DNA of 64,000 nucleotides from Gordonia oryzae. Its GTDB lineage: Bacteria; Actinomycetota; Actinomycetes; Mycobacteriales; Mycobacteriaceae. Of this stretch, positions 22,315 through 31,370 are shown in pieces. How positions within the stretch are numbered: the stretch's first letter is position 1; each line of letters starts with the position of its first letter. The notes under the pieces were generated by a model. The model saw only the letters and a program-made list of their open reading frames with translations. It ran no database searches and had not been told where the DNA came from. The stretch is from NCBI RefSeq assembly GCF_003797185.1, contig NZ_RKMH01000014.1:48783-112782 (forward strand), written 5' to 3'. The translations under genes were made by a program, and so were the position numbers.

Positions 22315-22331
22315 CTCAACCTCTACTTGAG
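22315..22331. promoter_or_regulatory. Candidate MerR-type operator in the 22130-22413 gap
   Basis: CTCAA (22315-22319) and TTGAG (22327-22331) form an inverted repeat with 7-base spacer, embedded in a longer CCTC/GAGG-rich context typical of MerR-family operators. It is the only clear structure in the 284-bp gap between the DUF151 nuclease gene and the MerR gene downstream of it. No good -35 element is visible, so the assignment is tentative. Confidence 0.4.
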
Positions 22332-22413
22332 ATGGAGGCAGACGGAGACCAGAAGGTTGCCGATCCGTGATGTGTCGCTCACGCCGATTCCGCGGCGGAT
22401 CACCTCGTGCGGA

Positions 22414-22914
22414 TCAGGCGCCGCCGCTCGCCTTGAAGTCATCAGGTGAGACGTTGTCGAGGAACTCCTTGAATTTCTCCACCTCGTCGTCCTTCTCAGT
22501 CGGCGCTTCGTCGGTGTCCTCGTCCGGGATGAGTAGACCGGCCTCGGCGAGGACCTCCTCGTCGGCGATGATCGGGACCTCGGCGCGCATGGCGACCGCG
22601 ATCGAATCCGACGGACGTGCCGACACCCGGAGGTCGTTGGCGAAGACCATCTCGGCGTAGAACGTGCCCTCGTGCATGTCGACGATGCGTACTTCGACGA
22701 GGGTCTGCCCGAACTCCTCGATGAGGTTGACGATCAGGTCGTGGGTCAACGGCCTCGGCGGCTCGATCCCCTTCTGCCGCAGCGCAATCGACGCAGCTTC
22801 ACTCTGCCCGATCCAAATCGGCAGATATCGTGCGCCGTCGATCTCACGCAGCAACAACACGGGCTGGCTCTGTGGCGGCTCAACACGGATACCGACCACG
22901 CGCATTTCGCTCAT
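22414..22914 (-). CDS. Bifunctional nuclease family protein (DUF151)
   Basis: A 166-residue DUF151/BFN domain protein. The start MSEMRVVGIRVE at 22914 has GGAGG upstream; the open frame above it is not family-like. The core reads PVLLLREIDGARYLPIWIG, HDLIVNLIEEFGQTLVEVRIVDM and SARPSDSIAVAMRAEVPI, matching the family closely, and an acidic Glu/Asp/Lys tail follows. Members have been reported to have nuclease activity in plants, but the bacterial role is unclear. Position matches Rv1829. Confidence 0.9.
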   Translation of the reverse strand: MSEMRVVGIRVEPPQSQPVLLLREIDGARYLPIWIGQSEAASIALRQKGIEPPRPLTHDLIVNLIEEFGQTLVEVRIVDMHEGTFYAEMVFANDLRVSARPSDSIAVAMRAEVPIIADEEVLAEAGLLIPDEDTDEAPTEKDDEVEKFKEFLDNVSPDDFKASGGA

Positions 22915-23055
22915 GTCATGCACCTCCACCCGATGACGACGAAACCCATTCTCTCGGACCCGATGGGTCCTTTTCGACGCTACACCGCACGGCCGGCCCA
23001 CGATGGTCGAGTCGGTCTGACCGGCTGATCGGGCCGCTGCGTCGAAACATCGACG

Positions 23056-23781
23056 TCAGTCCAGGATTCCCCGGACGGCCGCCTTGACCAGCTGGGTGTG
23101 CAGGGTAACCGAGAGCGCCGCGATCTCGCGCACCAACTCCTCGGCGCGATCACGGGCACCGGTGCCCTTGCCCTTGGCGATCGGGCTGGCGATCTGGGCG
23201 ACCAGCCCTGCCTCACGGTCGGCGGAAACCTTGAACGCCCTCAGGTGGCGCGTCTCGACGCCGTAGCTCGCCAGTGCCGCAGCGGCCTCCACCAATCGCA
23301 CCGCGTCCTCATCGAAGAACCCGGCGGGGCCGGTGGTCAGCAGGCCGCTGCGTTGGAGTTCGACCACGAACGCGGAGTCCACACCCGTGCGTTCGATCAA
23401 CGACTCCCGTGACACCCGATCTGCGCGGGAACCGAAGTCGGTGGCCGGCGCCACTGCCGAGCGAGCCGACGACAGCAATCGCGTGCCGTTGCCGGAGGAC
23501 CCGCCGTTTCCGTGGTCGATCGCGTCGAGTTGTTCCTTGATCACCTTCAGTGGCAGATAGCGATCACGCTGCGCAGTCAGCACGAAGCGCAACCGATCGC
23601 AGTCCGCCTGGCTGAATCTGCGATAGCCCGACGGCGCCCGCTCCGGACTGATCAAGCCCTCGGACTCAAGGAACCGGATCTTGGAGATCGTGACGTCGGG
23701 AAAGTCCTCGCGCAGCAGTGCGAGGACCGACCCGATGGACATCGGTCCGTCGCCGCGCTGCCCTGCTGGGGAAGCCGGCAC
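23056..23781 (-). CDS. ftsR: MerR-family division regulator, FtsR/Rv1828 type
   Basis: A 241-residue MerR-like protein. Winged helix: MSIGSVLALLREDFPDVTIS then KIRFLESEGLISPERAPSGYRRF; recognition and linker: RLRFVLTAQRDRYLPLKVIKEQLDA; the C-terminal domain has GLLTTGPAGFFDEDAV. The Corynebacterium orthologue FtsR activates ftsZ, and Rv1828 is the M. tuberculosis counterpart. I chose GTG at 23781, 4 bp after the garA stop, because homologues carry about a dozen residues before M-S-I-G; the ATG at 23742 is the alternative. Neither has a strong ribosome-binding site. Confidence 0.85.
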   Translation of the reverse strand: MPASPAGQRGDGPMSIGSVLALLREDFPDVTISKIRFLESEGLISPERAPSGYRRFSQADCDRLRFVLTAQRDRYLPLKVIKEQLDAIDHGNGGSSGNGTRLLSSARSAVAPATDFGSRADRVSRESLIERTGVDSAFVVELQRSGLLTTGPAGFFDEDAVRLVEAAAALASYGVETRHLRAFKVSADREAGLVAQIASPIAKGKGTGARDRAEELVREIAALSVTLHTQLVKAAVRGILD

Positions 23782-23785
23782 GTGC

Positions 23786-24232
23786 CTAGGAAGCAGAACC
23801 GTCGCGCGGGCCGCTGAGGAACACGAGCCGGAACTTGCCGATCTGGACCTCGTCACCGTTGCTCAGCGTCGCGGTATCGACCGGTTCGCGGTTCACGTAG
23901 GTGCCGTTGAGGCTGCCCACGTCGACGACCTGGAACTCGGCGTCAGACAGCCGGAACTCGGCATGCCGACGGCTCACGGTGACGTCGTCGAGGAAGATGT
24001 CACTGTCGGGGTGGCGGCCCGCGGACGTGGTCGCCTGGTCGAGCAGGAACCGAGATCCGGCATTCGGACCACGCTTGACGACAAGCAGCGCCGTGCCGGG
24101 TGAGAGTCGCTCAACCCCGGTCTCGGCGGGCTCACTCGAGCTGCCGGTCGCGTCGAGTTCGTTGATGAACTCCTCGCGGAAGACCGACGTGGTCTCCACA
24201 GGCGCCTCGAAGTCCTTGTCGTTATCGCTCAC
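23786..24232 (-). CDS. garA: FHA-domain metabolic regulator GarA (OdhI)
   Basis: A 148-residue protein starting with GTG behind GAAGGAGAG. The N-terminal phosphorylation site ETTS places the two threonines at residues 14-15, the PknG/PknB targets of GarA. The FHA domain (about residues 48-130) shows GRHPDSDIFLDD, VSRRHAEF and SLNGTYVN. Unphosphorylated GarA inhibits 2-oxoglutarate dehydrogenase and glutamate dehydrogenase and activates glutamate synthase. Neighbours match Rv1827. Confidence 0.96.
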   Translation of the reverse strand: MSDNDKDFEAPVETTSVFREEFINELDATGSSSEPAETGVERLSPGTALLVVKRGPNAGSRFLLDQATTSAGRHPDSDIFLDDVTVSRRHAEFRLSDAEFQVVDVGSLNGTYVNREPVDTATLSNGDEVQIGKFRLVFLSGPRDGSAS

Positions 24233-24557
24233 TATCTCTCCTTCGTCGTCCGAAGTGCGCTGTTGTCGATCGCGGCGCCGTCGAGGCGCTCGGCCGCGTC
24301 CGAAGCGGGTCGGGCAACCGGGCATCCGACCCACGGGGCGTCGGTGTGGTCGCACCTGTCCACGCCCGAAACCAACCTACCGTTTCGCGCCGACCCCGAC
24401 CCATCAGAACCGGCAGACACCGATTGATCATAGCCGTCTGGATCCACCGACCACGACCGTTGGGGAGCGTTTGGGCGTTACGCCACCACCTATTCGATGG
24501 ATCGGGCCGGCTGCCGTCCCCCGTGGCGAAACCCACGCGGTACCGCCGTCTTCCAGC
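24233..24557 (-). other. Intergenic region upstream of garA, probable promoter
   Basis: No convincing gene lies in these 325 bp. On the minus strand TATGAT (24427-24432) is a possible -10 element for garA, without a clear -35 partner. Apparent frames here have poor codon bias and no family resemblance. Confidence 0.4.
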
Positions 24558-24962
24558 TCAGCCGTCGATGACCTGCCGGTATCCGTCGGCGTCGAGTAGG
24601 TCGCCCAATTGTGCGTCGAGTTCGGCGGATTCCTCGACCGCGATCTCCACGAGCCAGCCCGCTTCGTAGGGCTCGGAATTGACCAGATCCGGCGTCGACT
24701 CGAGTTCGTCGTTGACGGCCGCGATCGTCCCGTTCAGTGGCCCGAAGATGTCGGAGACACTCTTGGTCGACTCGACCTCGGCGAACGATTCCCCGGCCTC
24801 CACCTCCGACCCGACCTCGGGCAACTGCACGAAGACGACGTCACCGAGCTGTTCCTGGGCGAAATCGGTGATCCCGATCCGCACGGTCGTAGGCGAGACC
24901 CGACGGACCCATTCGTGCTCGGGCGTGTAGGTCAACTCGGCCGGCACGTTGGTTTCGGTCAC
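24558..24962 (-). CDS. gcvH: Glycine cleavage system H protein
   Basis: A 134-residue lipoyl carrier protein. It opens with LTYTPEHEWV; the lipoylated lysine is in the AEVESTKSVSDIFGPLNG motif, and the tail has NSEPYEAGWLVEI. It shuttles the aminomethyl group between P and T proteins; gcvP is 4 kb downstream in the same orientation, and no gcvT is present here. AAAGGGGG precedes the start. It lies 28 bp after the phosphatidyltransferase gene. Confidence 0.97.
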   Translation of the reverse strand: MTETNVPAELTYTPEHEWVRRVSPTTVRIGITDFAQEQLGDVVFVQLPEVGSEVEAGESFAEVESTKSVSDIFGPLNGTIAAVNDELESTPDLVNSEPYEAGWLVEIAVEESAELDAQLGDLLDADGYRQVIDG

Positions 24963-24990
24963 TGTGCCCCCTTTCTGTTCGTTCGAGACT

Positions 24991-25635
24991 TTAACCCGCT
25001 GCGGCCGAGGAGACCCGGTCGAGTCGCGGCATCGTGCGCATCACCATGATCGTCTGGGCCCAATAGAGCACGAACGACCATAGATACATTCCGACCCCCC
25101 AGATCAGGAAGGCCCATCCGATCGGATGGCAGACGGCGCCAACCACCGAATCAAGTTGTCCGGCAAGCAGCCACGGGAAGGCGCTCATCAGGGCGAAGGT
25201 CGCGGCCTTGCCGACGTAGAGCACGGGTAGGGCCACCAGCCCGCGCGATCGCAGGAGCGGCGCGCTCGCAAACAACAGGACGTCCCGAGCGATGATGACG
25301 CCGATCAACCACCACGGCACGACGTCGCGCAGCCCGAAGCAGATAGGGATGACCACGATGTAGAGGCGATCGGCCGCGGGGTCGAGCAGTTCGCCGAGCC
25401 GTGACGACTGGCCGAGCAGCCGGGCGAGTTTCCCGTCGAGCCAGTCGGTGACCCCGGAGACGAACAGGACCACGAACGCCCACCCGTCGGCCTTCTCGAC
25501 GATCACCAGCCAGATGAAGACCGGGATGAGGACCAGCCGCAACACACTGAGCATGTTGGGAACGGTGAGGACACGGTCGACGCCGGGCGCCGCCGACGTC
25601 ACCGCGCCGTCGTCTTCTGCCCCGGATCCGGTCAC
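24991..25635 (-). CDS. pgsA2: CDP-alcohol phosphatidyltransferase (PgsA2-like)
   Basis: A 214-residue membrane enzyme starting with GTG at 25635, overlapping the secA2 stop by 4 bp (GTGA). The family signature is complete: D-W-L-D-G-K-L-A-R, then G-E-L-L-D-P-A-A-D. About six hydrophobic helices are visible. It transfers a phosphatidyl group from CDP-diacylglycerol to an alcohol such as glycerol 3-phosphate; acceptor specificity is not certain. Position corresponds to Rv1822. Confidence 0.88.
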   Translation of the reverse strand: MTGSGAEDDGAVTSAAPGVDRVLTVPNMLSVLRLVLIPVFIWLVIVEKADGWAFVVLFVSGVTDWLDGKLARLLGQSSRLGELLDPAADRLYIVVIPICFGLRDVVPWWLIGVIIARDVLLFASAPLLRSRGLVALPVLYVGKAATFALMSAFPWLLAGQLDSVVGAVCHPIGWAFLIWGVGMYLWSFVLYWAQTIMVMRTMPRLDRVSSAAAG

Positions 25636-28133
25636 CGGAAGATACCGATGATTCCCTGGAGGGTCTTGGCGCCGCCGGACGCGAACAGGTTGTCGTGCAC
25701 CATGTAGGTCCACGTCATCGTCGACCGGTGCAGGTCTGCAGCTCCCAGGTCCACCCCGTCCGGAGTGATCACCGCCTCACGGAAGGTCTTGCGAGACTTG
25801 TCGATCGCCCGTGTCGGCAGTTCGGAGAACTCGGCCAGGATGAGCCGGTGGAACTCATCGAGAGGACTCTCCCGCCCGATCGCCCGCAGGTGGATGCTCG
25901 CTCGGACGTCGGAGACAAAGGTGAGGTGATCGGCCCATTCCCGATCGAGGTGGTAGAGCATGATCTCGCGGGCCGCCTGCGCGAGCACGTCGGCGGCGAG
26001 CGGCTCAACGGGAATCCACCGCGACTTCTCTTGGGTCACGTCTGGCTCGTCGGTCGTGGTGGCCTCGTCGGTCGTGGTGGCCTCGGTGACACTGTCCTCG
26101 GTCGCGCTGTCCTCGTTCGCGCTGTCCTCCGCCGCGGCCCCTGAAGTGTCCTCGACCTCCGCTGTCTTCTCATCCGCCCCGGTGTTCTCATCCTTGGCCT
26201 TGGCGGTCCCGGTGAGCTCGGCATACCGCTCCGGTTCGTGATCGCGGAGTTCCTTGAGCGCGGTGTCGGTGGTCAACACCTCCATCCGGCGTTTGACCAC
26301 GATCTCCCTCTGCTGATTCACCAGCTGGTTGTAGCGCCAGGTGTTGGCGTGCAATTCGAGCATCACGCCCTCGGCCACCCGTTGGGCCTGCTCGATGAGG
26401 TCGATTCCCTTCGATCCCATCGACCCGTCCTCGGACTGCGAGACGGGATCACGCTTGAACGAGAGATTCTTGGTGACGACAGGGTCCTCAAGGCTGCTGA
26501 AGAAGACCGACATGCCCGGGTCGCCCTGACGTCCGGCGCGGCCACGAAGCTGGTTGTCGAGACGTTCGGTGTCGTGGCGCCCGGTGCCGATCACGCACAG
26601 TCCGCCGAGTTCAATGATCTCCTCGCGAGCCGTCTCGTCGTCGGAGGAGCCGCCCAATCGGATGTCGGTGCCACGTCCGGCCATCTGCGTCGACACCGTG
26701 ACGGCGCCCTTCGTGCCCGCCTCGGCGATGATCTTTGCCTCCTCGGCATCGTTCTTCGCATTGAGCACCACGCATCCCACACCGGCCTTCTCCAGGAAGT
26801 ACGCGAGTTCTTCGGACTCGGCGACGTCGTGGGTACCGATCAGGACCGGCTGGCCGGTCTCGTGCACCTCTTTGACGTAGGCGACGACGGCCTCCACCTT
26901 GTTGGCCTTGGTGTCGTAGACGCGGTCCGGCAGATCCTTGCGAATGTTGGAGGTGTTCGGTGGGATCTGCGAGACCCGCAGGTCGTAGAACTGTCGGAAC
27001 TGCTCACCGGCGGCCAAGGCGGTCCCGGTCATGCCGCACACCTGCGGGTAGCGGCCGATCAACGCCTGAACGGTGATGGTGTCGATGACCTCACCGGAGT
27101 CGGTCTGGGCGAGGCCTTCCTTGGTTTCCACGGCCGCCTGCATACCGTCTGGCCACCGCTGCAGCTGGGCCACCCGACCGCGGGAGGCGTTGATCAGGTG
27201 CACGCCGCCGTCTCGCACGATGTAGTGCACATCGCGCTCAAGAAGGTGGTGGGCGTGCATGGCGACGTTGACGTGGACCAGGGTCGTGCCGACGTGCTCT
27301 TCATCGTAAAGGTCGATGCCACCGAGTTCCTCCTCGACGAAGGCTGCCCCGTCGTCGGTGAGCGAGACGTTGCGTCCCTCGACGTCGATCTCGTAGTGCT
27401 TGTTCTTCATCCGCGCGACAACGTCGTGGATGGCATGGTCGGGTACCTCGACATCAGCGGTTCCGGCGAGGACGAGCGGGATGAGCGCCTCGTCGACGAG
27501 GACCGAGTCCGCCTCGTCGATGATCGCGACGTCGGGAGTCGGCGAGACGAGTTCGTCGGCATGGATCGCGAGCTGATCGCGCAGCACGTCGAAGCCGATC
27601 TCGTTCACCGAGCCATAGGTGACGTCGCCGTCGTAGGCCTGCTTGCGCTCGGCACGATTCGAGTTCTCCGACACCGCGTGCACGGTGATGCCGAAGGCCG
27701 CGAACAGCGGAGCCATCCACTCCGCGTCACGGGTCGCGAGGTAGTCGTTCACCGAGATGACATGGACTCGATGGCCTTCCAGGACATATCCGATGGCGGC
27801 AATCGCACCGGCGAGTGTCTTGCCCTCACCGGTACCCATCTCGATCACGTCGCCGTCGAGCAGGCGCAGCGCACCCTGCAGCTGAACGTCGAACGGCCGC
27901 AGACCCAGCGACCGGTCGGCGGCCTCGCGGGCGAGGGCGAGGAACTTCGCGCGATCGCCCCCGTCGACGCCGATGTCGAGCTTTTCCGCCTCCACACGAA
28001 AGTCCGCGTCGGCGAGGTCGGCGGCCCAGTCGGTGTGTCCCTCCGCATCCTTGAGCAGGCTCAACGATTTGGACTGGTTCCGCGAACTCTGTGCCCCCAG
28101 CAAACGCCACATGCTGTTCGTCAGCTTTCCCAC
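25632..28133 (-). CDS. secA2: Accessory Sec translocase ATPase SecA2
   Basis: An 833-residue SecA2. I chose GTG at 28133 because AGGAGA lies ~8 bases upstream and the sequence then reads [14 protein letters not shown]. The Walker A motif GTGEGKT contains Lys105; DEADSVL is the DEAD box; [13 protein letters not shown] and [10 protein letters not shown] belong to NBD2. The protein lacks the C-terminal zinc-binding tail of SecA1. An acidic low-complexity insertion (about residues 641-701) interrupts the helical scaffold region. SecA2 exports a small set of proteins in mycobacteria. Confidence 0.95.
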   Translation of the reverse strand: MGKLTNSMWRLLGAQSSRNQSKSLSLLKDAEGHTDWAADLADADFRVEAEKLDIGVDGGDRAKFLALAREAADRSLGLRPFDVQLQGALRLLDGDVIEMGTGEGKTLAGAIAAIGYVLEGHRVHVISVNDYLATRDAEWMAPLFAAFGITVHAVSENSNRAERKQAYDGDVTYGSVNEIGFDVLRDQLAIHADELVSPTPDVAIIDEADSVLVDEALIPLVLAGTADVEVPDHAIHDVVARMKNKHYEIDVEGRNVSLTDDGAAFVEEELGGIDLYDEEHVGTTLVHVNVAMHAHHLLERDVHYIVRDGGVHLINASRGRVAQLQRWPDGMQAAVETKEGLAQTDSGEVIDTITVQALIGRYPQVCGMTGTALAAGEQFRQFYDLRVSQIPPNTSNIRKDLPDRVYDTKANKVEAVVAYVKEVHETGQPVLIGTHDVAESEELAYFLEKAGVGCVVLNAKNDAEEAKIIAEAGTKGAVTVSTQMAGRGTDIRLGGSSDDETAREEIIELGGLCVIGTGRHDTERLDNQLRGRAGRQGDPGMSVFFSSLEDPVVTKNLSFKRDPVSQSEDGSMGSKGIDLIEQAQRVAEGVMLELHANTWRYNQLVNQQREIVVKRRMEVLTTDTALKELRDHEPERYAELTGTAKAKDENTGADEKTAEVEDTSGAAAEDSANEDSATEDSVTEATTTDEATTTDEPDVTQEKSRWIPVEPLAADVLAQAAREIMLYHLDREWADHLTFVSDVRASIHLRAIGRESPLDEFHRLILAEFSELPTRAIDKSRKTFREAVITPDGVDLGAADLHRSTMTWTYMVHDNLFASGGAKTLQGIIGIFR

Positions 28134-28666
28134 CGAGCGTTCTCCTACCAGTTGTTCCCGGATCGAATCGCCGTCCACGGTACGCGGCCACTGCCACCGC
28201 CGTGACGCCCACCGTGGCGCGGTCAGTGCTCCACGCCGATCACTGTCGGCCAAATGCCGAGGACGGCAGGCGGAGAACCCGTGGACCACGGTTGTCCTCA
28301 CGGTCTGCACACGGTCATGACACAGCACTGTCTACCGGCACCGTCGCCATGTCGGCGATCATCGTCGTCTGGCTGCCGCGGTGGCGCTCACCGTCTTGAC
28401 CGATCCGGATGTGGCAACAGCCGGTTCCGCGATCACCGACTTCCCGGACGGCACACCGGCGTCGACGATGATGGTGTGCCCGCCGCCTCGAGCGGTCGCC
28501 GCCGCTCGGCGGGCGCATTTCACCGGCCAACCGCTGATCTGACACCTCGACGCCGACGCCTCCGTCGCCGCGCTCGAGGGGAGACGCCGTGGCCAAACTC
28601 TCGCTTTCCTGAAAACTGCCGCCGCCGAGTCGGGCGGATGGGCGCAGCGCGTCCTAAACTTCCCGT
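28134..28666. other. Intergenic region between secA2 and ppk2
   Basis: These 533 bp separate two divergent genes and should hold both promoters. The only frame with coding-like bias is a short rightward one (28381-28542, 53 codons from a GTG) with no recognised family and no ribosome-binding site; I do not call it a gene. No repeats or strong hairpins were noticed. Confidence 0.4.
28655..28660 (+). promoter_or_regulatory. Candidate -10 element of a leaderless ppk2 transcript
   Basis: TAAACT fits the TANNNT pattern and ends 6 bases before the ppk2 ATG at 28667, which lacks a Shine-Dalgarno site. Same geometry as before gnd at 8207-8219. Confidence 0.45.
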
Positions 28667-29497
28667 ATGGCAAAGAAGGGCAAGCCGGACAAGATCAAAG
28701 TCTCGACCAAAGTGTACGAGGCAGAGCTGTTCCGGTTGCAGACCGAACTGGTGAAACTGCAGGAGTGGGTGCGCGAGTCCGGCGCTCGGGTCGTCGTCAT
28801 CTTCGAGGGGCGCGATGCCGCGGGCAAGGGCGGCACCATCAAGCGGGTGACCGAATATCTGAGCCCGCGGGTCGCGCGGGTCGCGGCGCTGCCCGCCCCC
28901 ACCGATCGTGAACGGGGACAGTGGTATTACCAGCGCTACGTCGCTCAACTTCCTGCGCCGGGTGAGATAGTGCTGTTCGACCGATCCTGGTACAACCGTG
29001 CCGGCGTTGAGAAGGTGATGGGTTTCTGCACCCCCGAGGAACACACGCGTTTTCTGCGTCAGACACCGATCTTCGAGCAGATGCTCATCGACGACGGAAT
29101 CCTTCTGCGCAAGTATTGGTTCTCGGTGTCCGACGACGAGCAACTCCGCAGATTCCGAGCACGGATGAACGACCCTGTGCGGCAATGGAAGTTGAGCCCG
29201 ATGGATCTCGAGTCGGTCTACCGGTGGGAGGACTACTCCCGCGCCAAGGACGAGATGATGGTGCACACGGACACCTCGGTCTGCCCGTGGTATGTCATCG
29301 AATCCGACATCAAGAAGCATGCGCGCCTCAACATGATCTCGCATCTGCTCTCGACCATCGAGTATCACGAGGTCCCGACTCCCAAGGTCAACCTGCCGAA
29401 ACATCCCATCGAGACCGGCAACTACCACCGTCCTCCGCGATCGTTGTCGAAGTACGTCCCCGACCACGTGTCCACCCTGCTCGGCTCGCCGGAGTGA
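28667..29497 (+). CDS. ppk2: Polyphosphate kinase 2
   Basis: A 276-residue class I PPK2, transferring phosphate between polyphosphate and nucleoside diphosphates. Walker A is G48-R-D-A-A-G-K54-G-G, followed by the lid region (PTDRERGQWYYQRYV) and the Walker B motif VLFDRSWYNRAGVE. The motif VYRWEDYSRAKDEM and the late K-V-N-L-P segment are also typical. A terminator-like hairpin directly follows the stop. Whether it prefers ADP or GDP cannot be told from sequence alone. Confidence 0.94.
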   Translation: MAKKGKPDKIKVSTKVYEAELFRLQTELVKLQEWVRESGARVVVIFEGRDAAGKGGTIKRVTEYLSPRVARVAALPAPTDRERGQWYYQRYVAQLPAPGEIVLFDRSWYNRAGVEKVMGFCTPEEHTRFLRQTPIFEQMLIDDGILLRKYWFSVSDDEQLRRFRARMNDPVRQWKLSPMDLESVYRWEDYSRAKDEMMVHTDTSVCPWYVIESDIKKHARLNMISHLLSTIEYHEVPTPKVNLPKHPIETGNYHRPPRSLSKYVPDHVSTLLGSPE

Positions 29498-29498
29498 C

Positions 29499-29531
29499 CC
29501 CACACCTGCGCGGCGCCCGTGCAGGTGTGGG
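29499..29531 (+). terminator. Terminator hairpin after ppk2
   Basis: CCCACACCTGC (29499-29509) pairs perfectly with GCAGGTGTGGG (29521-29531) around an 11-base loop, starting 2 bp after the ppk2 stop. There is no U-tract, as often in actinobacteria. A TAGAAT -10 motif for the next gene lies directly after it (29534-29539). Confidence 0.7.
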
Positions 29532-29548
29532 AGTAGAATCACCGAACG

Positions 29549-29848
29549 ATGTGGATCGGTGTGGCAGAGTTCGATTACTTGCTCGGTGATGTGCATTCCC
29601 TCAAGCAGAAGCGGTCGGTGATCCGACCGATCATCGCCGAGATGAAGTCGCGGTTCGCCGTCGCCGTCTCCGAGGTGGATCACCGTGAGATGCACCGGCG
29701 CACGGGAATCGGGGTTGCCGTCGTGTCCCCGGACCGGGCGCACGCAGTGGAGATTCTCGAGGCTGTGGAACGCTATGCCGCCGCACGCCCCGACGTTCAG
29801 TTGCTCTCCGCCCGGATACGCGTGCTGCAGTCAGGCGACATCGAGTAA
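29549..29848 (+). CDS. DUF503 (YlxP-like) protein
   Basis: A 99-residue DUF503 domain protein: M-W-I-G-V-A-E-F-D-Y-L-L at the start, then the signature HSLKQKRSVIRPIIAEMKSRF and VAVSEVDHREMHRRTGIG. Members are often encoded near ribosome-maturation genes such as rbfA, but their biochemical role is unknown. The TAGAAT motif 10 bases upstream and weak SD suggest a short or absent leader. Confidence 0.9.
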   Translation: MWIGVAEFDYLLGDVHSLKQKRSVIRPIIAEMKSRFAVAVSEVDHREMHRRTGIGVAVVSPDRAHAVEILEAVERYAAARPDVQLLSARIRVLQSGDIE

Positions 29849-29854
29849 TGCCGC

Positions 29855-29870
29855 GAGACCCCGGGGTCTC
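29855..29870. terminator. Candidate bidirectional terminator between DUF503 gene and mug
   Basis: The 16-base perfect palindrome GAGACCCCGGGGTCTC occupies the 20-bp gap between two convergent genes and overlaps the mug stop codon. No U-tract follows on either strand. Confidence 0.5.
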
Positions 29871-30447
29871 AGGCGTCGGTGACGACCCCGGCGGCCACGG
29901 CAACCTCTCGATAGGCCCGAGCCAGCGAGTCCACGGTTTCGTGGGCATTGAGCCCGCTGGGATTGGGTAGCACCCACAGCTGCGCCCCGGCCCAGTCCGT
30001 AGCATCGGGCTGACGTCCTGGCGCTGCGGTGCGCTGTCCGAATGCGGTGCGGTAGGCCGTGATTCCCAGGATCGCCACCGCCCGCGGAGCGACCCGGGCA
30101 ACCGTTGAGCGCACTCGCTGCCCACCCACACGCAATTCGTCGGCAGAGAGGTCGGCAGCCACTGCGGTGGCCCGTTCCACCACATTCGTGATACCGACTC
30201 CCGCGTTCAGGAGAGCCGCGCGATCGGCCTCGCTCATTCCCGACGACGCATCGATCACATGGTCGGTGATCCCGGCGCGGTGCAGCGCCGGATAGAAGCG
30301 ATTTCCCGGCCGGGCGAAGTGTGCGCCGGTGGCCGCGCTCCAGAGCCCGGGGTTGATCCCCACGAATACCAGTCGGCACCCGGGACCGAGGAGGTCGTCG
30401 ATCCGCTCGTCGCGGTGCGAGAGCAGTTGCGCCCTGGTAAAGCTCAT
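29869..30447 (-). CDS. mug: G/U mismatch-specific DNA glycosylase (Mug family)
   Basis: A 192-residue uracil-DNA glycosylase of family 2, removing U or T mispaired with G. The catalytic region reads VFVGINPGLWSAATG, followed by HFARPGNRFYPALHRAGI; the second motif LPNPSGLNAH forms the DNA-intercalating loop. The ATG at 30447 (M-S-F-T-R-A-Q-L-L) fits homologues; a 156-bp upstream extension is not family-like. The downstream VOC gene lies 20 bp further up on the same strand. Confidence 0.9.
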   Translation of the reverse strand: MSFTRAQLLSHRDERIDDLLGPGCRLVFVGINPGLWSAATGAHFARPGNRFYPALHRAGITDHVIDASSGMSEADRAALLNAGVGITNVVERATAVAADLSADELRVGGQRVRSTVARVAPRAVAILGITAYRTAFGQRTAAPGRQPDATDWAGAQLWVLPNPSGLNAHETVDSLARAYREVAVAAGVVTDA

Positions 30448-30466
30448 CGGTGGAGGTGTGTGGCGA

Positions 30467-30817
30467 TCAGTACCCCGAGGCGACGCAGAACTGGTTGCCG
30501 TAGGGGTCGGCCAGGGTGATCCACGCGAATCCGTCGATCTCGTGTTCCCCGATGCGTGTGGCGCCGGCGTCGACGAGTCGTTGTGCTTGAGCAGTTCGGT
30601 CATCGGCGGCGAGGTCGAGGTGCACTCGGTTCTTGCCCGGTGTCGGATCCTCCACCTTCTGGAAACCCAAGGTCGGTGCGCCCTCGCCGAGCGAGACCAT
30701 CACGAAGTAGCCCTCGTTCTCGGCGACGACAGTGCCGCCCACCGCGTCGGCCCACCAGCGGCCGAGTCGTTCCGGGTCCAGCGAATCGATGGTGATCATG
30801 CCGATGGCGAGGCTCAT
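30467..30817 (-). CDS. VOC/glyoxalase-like protein
   Basis: A 116-residue single-domain protein of the vicinal-oxygen-chelate superfamily. The two beta-alpha-beta modules are visible: MITIDSLDPERLGRWWADAV and RVHLDLAADDRTAQAQRLVDAG, ending in LADPYGNQFCV, where the late D-P-x-G-N-x-F pattern is typical. Substrate unknown; members include metallo-lyases and antibiotic-binding proteins. It precedes mug by 19 bp and may be cotranscribed with it. Confidence 0.82.
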   Translation of the reverse strand: MSLAIGMITIDSLDPERLGRWWADAVGGTVVAENEGYFVMVSLGEGAPTLGFQKVEDPTPGKNRVHLDLAADDRTAQAQRLVDAGATRIGEHEIDGFAWITLADPYGNQFCVASGY

Positions 30818-30907
30818 GTCTCGACCGTAGCCGAATGATGGGTCATACCGCAGTCACCGATCGATCGGCGGTCACGGTGTGACCCGGCTTGACCGGCGCG
30901 CGCTGTC

Positions 30908-31351
30908 GTGAGTGTATGGGTCATGCCACCTGGCGACCTCGACGGCAACCCCTCAGACCTCGGTGACCGGCAACCGGTCCTCGTCGTGGATGCAGCCAAC
31001 GTCGTCGGTTCGGTGCCCGACGGATGGTGGCGCGACCGCCGCGGGGCCACCAAACGACTGAGGGACCGACTCGCCGATATCGCAGACTCCGGTGTCGCAG
31101 GGTTAGAAGGACCCGTGCACATCGTCCTGGTCGTCGAGGGCCGGGCGCGAGGTATCGCCTCGACTGCGTCGGTCACCGTCGTCGACGCCGACGGGTCCGG
31201 TGATGACGCGATCGTCGACGTGGTCGCACGCACCAGCACATCACAACGCGCCGTGGTCACCGCTGACCGCGAATTACGTTGTCGTGTCACAGCTCTCGGG
31301 GCCATAGCGCTCGGCCCATCGGTGATCACCAGATACAATCGGCACGTGTGA
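30908..31351 (+). CDS. NYN/PIN-like protein, putative RNase
   Basis: A 147-residue protein with the NYN/YacP-type start of a PIN-like fold: PVLVVDAANVVGSVPDGWWRDR, then a conserved RLRDRLADI helix, a second acidic segment (DDAIVDVV) and VTADRELRCRV. These acidic sites could bind Mg2+ for nuclease activity (inference). The start is GTG 30908; an in-frame ATG at 30923 is a good alternative. It is divergent from the VOC gene, 90 bp away. Confidence 0.68.
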   Translation: MSVWVMPPGDLDGNPSDLGDRQPVLVVDAANVVGSVPDGWWRDRRGATKRLRDRLADIADSGVAGLEGPVHIVLVVEGRARGIASTASVTVVDADGSGDDAIVDVVARTSTSQRAVVTADRELRCRVTALGAIALGPSVITRYNRHV

Positions 31352-31370
31352 GTCGTCGTGGTGACAGTGA

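Noticed and set aside
26238..28205. Long rightward frame of ~655 codons opposite secA2
   Set aside because: Rich in Val, His, Asp and Gly as expected of antisense frames; SecA2 on the other strand has all ATPase motifs.
28381..28542. 53-codon rightward frame in the secA2-ppk2 gap
   Set aside because: Some coding-like bias but no ribosome-binding site, no family and no neighbouring support.
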